Positions 60,352-64,000 of a stretch of DNA of 64,000 bases are shown piece by piece (position 1 is the first letter of the stretch; each line of letters starts with the position of its first letter). The position numbers were made by a program, and so were the translations under genes. Origin of the DNA: Aurantiochytrium sp. KH105 (lineage: Eukaryota; Sar; Bigyra; Thraustochytrida; Thraustochytriidae); assembly GCA_003116975.1 (NCBI GenBank), contig BGKB01000155.1, positions 111,693 through 175,692 on the forward strand. The letters are read 5' to 3'. The notes under the pieces are model-generated. The model made no database searches. It was not told the DNA's origin and worked only from the letters and a program-made list of their open reading frames with translations.

Positions 60352-63300
60352 ATGGCGGCCCGCCTGCAGGAGCAAAAGGGAGGCGAGATGGATACCCGCA
60401 TCGCCATCATCGGCATGTCGGCCATCCTCCCCTGCGGCACGACCGTGCGCGAGTCGTGGGAGACCATCCGCGCCGGCATCGACTGCCTGTCGGATCTCCC
60501 CGAGGACCGCGTCGACGTGACGGCGTACTTCGACCCCGTCAAGACCACCAAGGACAAGATCTACTGCAAGCGCGGTGGCTTCATCCCCGAGTACGACTTT
60601 GACGCCCGCGAGTTCGGACTCAACATGTTCCAGATGGAGGATTCGGACGCAAACCAGACCATCTCGCTTCTCAAGGTCAAGGAGGCCCTCCAGGACGCCG
60701 GCATCGACGCACTTAGCAAGGAGAAGAAGAACATCGGCTGCGTGCTCGGCATTGGCGGCGGCCAAAAGTCCAGCCACGAGTTCTACTCGCGCCTTAATTA
60801 TGTTGTCGTGGAGAAGGTCCTCCGCAAGATGGGCATGCCCGAGGAGGACGTCAAGGTCGCCGTCGAAAAGTACAAGGCCAACTTTCCCGAGTGGCGCCTC
60901 GACTCCTTCCCTGGCTTCCTCGGCAACGTCACCGCCGGACGCTGCACCAACACCTTCAACCTCGACGGTATGAACTGCGTTGTCGACGCCGCATGCGCCT
61001 CGTCCCTCATCGCCGTCAAGGTCGCCATCGACGAGCTGCTCTACGGCGACTGCGACATGATGGTCACCGGTGCCACCTGCACGGATAACTCCATCGGCAT
61101 GTACATGGCCTTCTCCAAGACCCCCGTGTTCTCCACGGACCCCAGCGTGCGCGCCTACGACGAAAAGACAAAGGGCATGCTCATCGGCGAGGGCTCCGCC
61201 ATGCTCGTCCTCAAGCGCTACGCCGATGCCGTCCGCGACGGCGATGAGATCCACGCTGTCATTCGCGGCTGCGCCTCCTCCAGTGATGGCAAGGCCGCCG
61301 GCATCTACACGCCCACCATCTCGGGCCAGGAGGAGGCCCTCCGCCGCGCCTACAACCGCGCCTGCGTTGACCCTGCCACCGTCACCCTCGTCGAGGGTCA
61401 CGGAACCGGTACTCCCGTCGGCGACCGCATCGAGCTCACCGCCCTGCGCAACCTCTTTGACAAGGCCTACGGCGAGGGCAACACCGAAAAGGTCGCTGTG
61501 GGCAGCATCAAGTCCACCATCGGCCACCTCAAGGCCGTCGCCGGTCTCGCCGGTATGATCAAGGTCATCATGGCGCTCAAGCACAAGACTCTCCCGGGCA
61601 CCATCAACGTCGACAACCCACCCAACCTCTACGACAACACGCCCATCAACGAGTCCTCGCTCTACATTAACACCATGAACCGTCCCTGGTTCCCGCCCCC
61701 TGGTGTGCCCCGCCGCGCCGGCATTTCGAGCTTCGGCTTTGGTGGCGCCAACTACCACGCCGTCCTCGAGGAGGCCGAGCCCGAGCACACGACCGCGTAC
61801 CGCCTCAACAAGCGCCCGCAGCCCGTGCTCATGATGGCCGCCACGCCCGCGGCCCTCCAGTCGCTCTGCGAGGCCCAGCTCAAGGAATTCGAGGCCGCCA
61901 TCAAGGAGAACGAGACCGTCAAGAACACCGCCTACATCAAGTGCGTCAAGTTCGGCGAGCAGTTCAAGTTCCCTGGCTCCATCCCGGCCACAAACGCGCG
62001 CCTCGGCTTCCTCGTCAAGGACGCTGAGGATGCCTGCTCCACCCTCCGTGCCATCTGCGCCCAGTTCGCCAAGGATGTCACCAAGGAGGCCTGGCGCCTC
62101 CCCCGCGAGGGCGTCAGCTTCCGCGCCAAGGGCATTGCCACCAACGGCGCCGTCGCCGCGCTCTTCTCCGGCCAGGGCGCGCAGTACACGCACATGTTTA
62201 GCGAGGTCGCCATGAACTGGCCCCAATTCCGCCAGAGCATTGCCGCCATGGACGCCGCCCAGTCCAAGGTCGCTGGCAGCGACAAGGACTTTGAGCGCGT
62301 CTCCCAGGTCCTCTACCCGCGCAAGCCGTACGAGCGTGAGCCCGAGCAGGACCACAAGAAGATCTCCCTCACCGCCTACTCGCAGCCCTCGACCCTGGCC
62401 TGCGCTCTCGGTGCCTTTGAGATCTTCAAGGAGGCCGGCTTCACCCCGGACTTTGCCGCCGGCCACTCGCTCGGTGAATTCGCCGCCCTCTACGCCGCGG
62501 GCTGCGTCGACCGCGACGAGCTCTTTGAGCTTGTCTGCCGCCGCGCCCGCATCATGGGCGGCAAGGACGCGCCTGCCACCCCCAAGGGCTGCATGGCCGC
62601 CGTCATTGGCCCCAACGCCGAGAACATCAAGGTCCAGGCCGCCAACGTCTGGCTCGGCAACTCCAACTCGCCTTCGCAGACCGTCATCACCGGCTCCGTC
62701 GATGGTATCCAGGCCGAGAGCGCCCGCCTCCAGAAGGAGGGCTTCCGCGTCGTGCCTCTTGCCTGCGAGAGCGCCTTCCACTCGCCCCAGATGGAGAACG
62801 CCTCGTCGGCCTTCAAGGATGTCATCTCCAAGGTCTCCTTCCGCACCCCCAAGGCCGAGACCAAGCTCTTCAGCAACGTCTCTGGCGAGACCTACCCCAC
62901 GGACGCCCGCGAGATGCTTACGCAGCACATGACTAGCAGCGTCAAGTTCCTCACCCAGGTCCGCAACATGCACCAGGCCGGTGCGCGCATCTTTGTCGAG
63001 TTTGGACCCAAGCAGGTGCTCTCCAAGCTTGTCTCCGAGACCCTCAAGGACGACCCCTCGGTTGTCACCGTCTCTGTCAACCCGGCCTCGGGCACGGATT
63101 CCGACATCCAGCTCCGCGACGCTGCCGTCCAGCTCGTTGTCGCTGGCGTCAACCTTCAGGGCTTTGACAAGTGGGACGCCCCCGATGCCACCCGCATGCA
63201 GGCCATCAAGAAGAAGCGCACTACCCTCCGCCTCTCGGCCGCCACCTACGTCTCGGATAAGACCAAGAAGGTCCGCGACGCCGCCATGAACGACGGCCGC

Positions 63301-64000
63301 TGCGTCACCTACCTCAAGGGCGCTGCCCCGCTCATCAAGGCCCCGGAGCCCGTTGTCGACGAGGCCGCCAAGCGCGAGGCCGAGCGTCTCCAGAAGCAGC
63401 TTCAGGATGCCCAGCGCCAGCTCGACGACGCCAAGCGTGCCGCCGCCGAGGCCAACTCCAAGCTCGCCGCTGCCAAGGAGGAGGCCAAGACCGCCGCTGC
63501 TTCGGCCAAGCCCGCAGTTGACACTGCTGTTGTCGAAAAGCACCGTGCCATCCTCAAGTCCATGCTTGCGGAGCTCGATGGCTACGGTTCGGTCGACGCT
63601 TCTGCCCTCCAGCAGCAAGCGGCTCCCGCCCCGGTCAAGGCTGCTGCGCCTGCCGCCCCTGTCGCCTCGGCCCCTGCCCCGGCTGTCTCCAACGAGCTTC
63701 TTGAGAAGGCCGAGACTGTCGTCATGGAGGTCCTCGCCGCCAAGACTGGCTACGAGACCGACATGATCGAGGCTGACATGGAGCTCGAGACTGAGCTCGG
63801 CATTGACTCCATCAAGCGTGTCGAGATCCTCTCCGAGGTCCAGGCCATGCTCAACGTTGAGGCCAAGGACGTCGATGCGCTCAGCCGTACTCGCACTGTT
63901 GGTGAGGTCGTCAACGCCATGAAGGCCGAGATCGCTGGTGGCTCCGCCCCGGCGCCTGCCGCCGCTGCTCCGGCTCCGGCCAAGGCTGCCCCTGCGCCCG
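60352..64000 (+). CDS. orfA: PUFA synthase subunit A (OrfA: KS-MAT-ACPs), 3' end outside window
   Basis: The first 1216 codons are present from ATG 60352 (MAARLQEQKGGEMDTRIAI); the frame runs open to the window edge. The ketosynthase has DAAC with C215. The malonyl-CoA:ACP acyltransferase has GHSLG with S706, flanked by FSGQGAQY. An alanine-rich coiled coil (about 1004-1055) precedes the first acyl-carrier domain, whose LGIDSIKRVE places the phosphopantetheine Ser at 1153. The last bases enter the Ala/Pro linker toward the next ACP. In Schizochytrium the protein continues through about nine ACPs, KR and a DH-type region. It extends acyl chains on ACP with OrfB and OrfC. It is transcribed away from orfB. 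Confidence 0.98.
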   Translation, partial: MAARLQEQKGGEMDTRIAIIGMSAILPCGTTVRESWETIRAGIDCLSDLPEDRVDVTAYFDPVKTTKDKIYCKRGGFIPEYDFDAREFGLNMFQMEDSDANQTISLLKVKEALQDAGIDALSKEKKNIGCVLGIGGGQKSSHEFYSRLNYVVVEKVLRKMGMPEEDVKVAVEKYKANFPEWRLDSFPGFLGNVTAGRCTNTFNLDGMNCVVDAACASSLIAVKVAIDELLYGDCDMMVTGATCTDNSIGMYMAFSKTPVFSTDPSVRAYDEKTKGMLIGEGSAMLVLKRYADAVRDGDEIHAVIRGCASSSDGKAAGIYTPTISGQEEALRRAYNRACVDPATVTLVEGHGTGTPVGDRIELTALRNLFDKAYGEGNTEKVAVGSIKSTIGHLKAVAGLAGMIKVIMALKHKTLPGTINVDNPPNLYDNTPINESSLYINTMNRPWFPPPGVPRRAGISSFGFGGANYHAVLEEAEPEHTTAYRLNKRPQPVLMMAATPAALQSLCEAQLKEFEAAIKENETVKNTAYIKCVKFGEQFKFPGSIPATNARLGFLVKDAEDACSTLRAICAQFAKDVTKEAWRLPREGVSFRAKGIATNGAVAALFSGQGAQYTHMFSEVAMNWPQFRQSIAAMDAAQSKVAGSDKDFERVSQVLYPRKPYEREPEQDHKKISLTAYSQPSTLACALGAFEIFKEAGFTPDFAAGHSLGEFAALYAAGCVDRDELFELVCRRARIMGGKDAPATPKGCMAAVIGPNAENIKVQAANVWLGNSNSPSQTVITGSVDGIQAESARLQKEGFRVVPLACESAFHSPQMENASSAFKDVISKVSFRTPKAETKLFSNVSGETYPTDAREMLTQHMTSSVKFLTQVRNMHQAGARIFVEFGPKQVLSKLVSETLKDDPSVVTVSVNPASGTDSDIQLRDAAVQLVVAGVNLQGFDKWDAPDATRMQAIKKKRTTLRLSAATYVSDKTKKVRDAAMNDGRCVTYLKGAAPLIKAPEPVVDEAAKREAERLQKQLQDAQRQLDDAKRAAAEANSKLAAAKEEAKTAAASAKPAVDTAVVEKHRAILKSMLAELDGYGSVDASALQQQAAPAPVKAAAPAAPVASAPAPAVSNELLEKAETVVMEVLAAKTGYETDMIEADMELETELGIDSIKRVEILSEVQAMLNVEAKDVDALSRTRTVGEVVNAMKAEIAGGSAPAPAAAAPAPAKAAPAP

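Noticed and set aside
59845-63618. 1257-codon minus-strand open frame over orfA
   Set aside because: Same cause: antisense to the well-supported OrfA KS and MAT domains, with no family motif.

Overview
The window is nuclear DNA from a thraustochytrid (Labyrinthulea, Schizochytrium/Aurantiochytrium group). The decisive evidence is at the right end, where two giant polyunsaturated fatty acid (PUFA) synthase subunit genes stand head to head: orfB (KS-CLF-AT-ER) on the minus strand and the first 3.65 kb of orfA (KS-MAT-ACP...) on the plus strand, about 4.2 kb apart. Other genes are typical of a eukaryotic nucleus: importin, Lsm11-like, CEP95-like, SETD3-like, COX16, myosin-like and receptor-like kinase genes. 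The DNA is GC-rich and mostly intronless. Three short genes have one GT..AG intron each, always close to the start codon.

Layout. 1-3.6 kb: a decayed membrane-protein gene ending beside a short telomere-like (CTAAC)n tract, then apparently empty sequence. 3.6-7.4 kb (minus): a TIR-NACHT-WD40 receptor of the NLR type, with eleven near-identical 40-residue WD40 units (four identical at the DNA level) and one frame break at an undetermined base. 8.8-11.15 kb: a scrapyard in which the C-terminal part of a metallophosphoesterase abuts a broken RNA polymerase largest-subunit copy. 11.2-24 kb: PaaI-like thioesterase, a myosin-like protein with a degenerate motor plus IQ and two PH domains, an ABCG half-transporter and a multi-spanning TKL-type kinase. 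24-49.7 kb: a compact housekeeping block of CEP95-like, Lsm11-like with WW, 5-formyl-THF cyclo-ligase, methyltransferase, secreted or anchored kinase, importin, FAM86/EEF2KMT-JMJD4 fusion, COX16, SETD3-like, cysteine synthase, RPA34-like, DJ-1 and a tandem tRNA 2'-phosphotransferase. 49.9-64 kb: the PUFA synthase locus.

How they work together. OrfA and OrfB, with OrfC elsewhere in the genome, assemble DHA/DPA from malonyl-CoA without the aerobic desaturase route. Their divergent arrangement implies shared control from the intergenic region. From 24 kb rightward, gene strands alternate almost perfectly, so most promoters are shared by divergent pairs and most 3' ends converge. The most unusual single locus is the TIR-NACHT-WD40 gene. 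Its repeats vary mainly at a few fixed positions and look recently homogenised, as in the fungal HNWD allorecognition/immunity NLRs. Other oddities are the methyltransferase-JmjC fusion joining two kinds of translation-factor-modifying enzyme, a duplicated Tpt1 protein, and an Lsm11-like protein carrying a WW domain between its Sm motifs.
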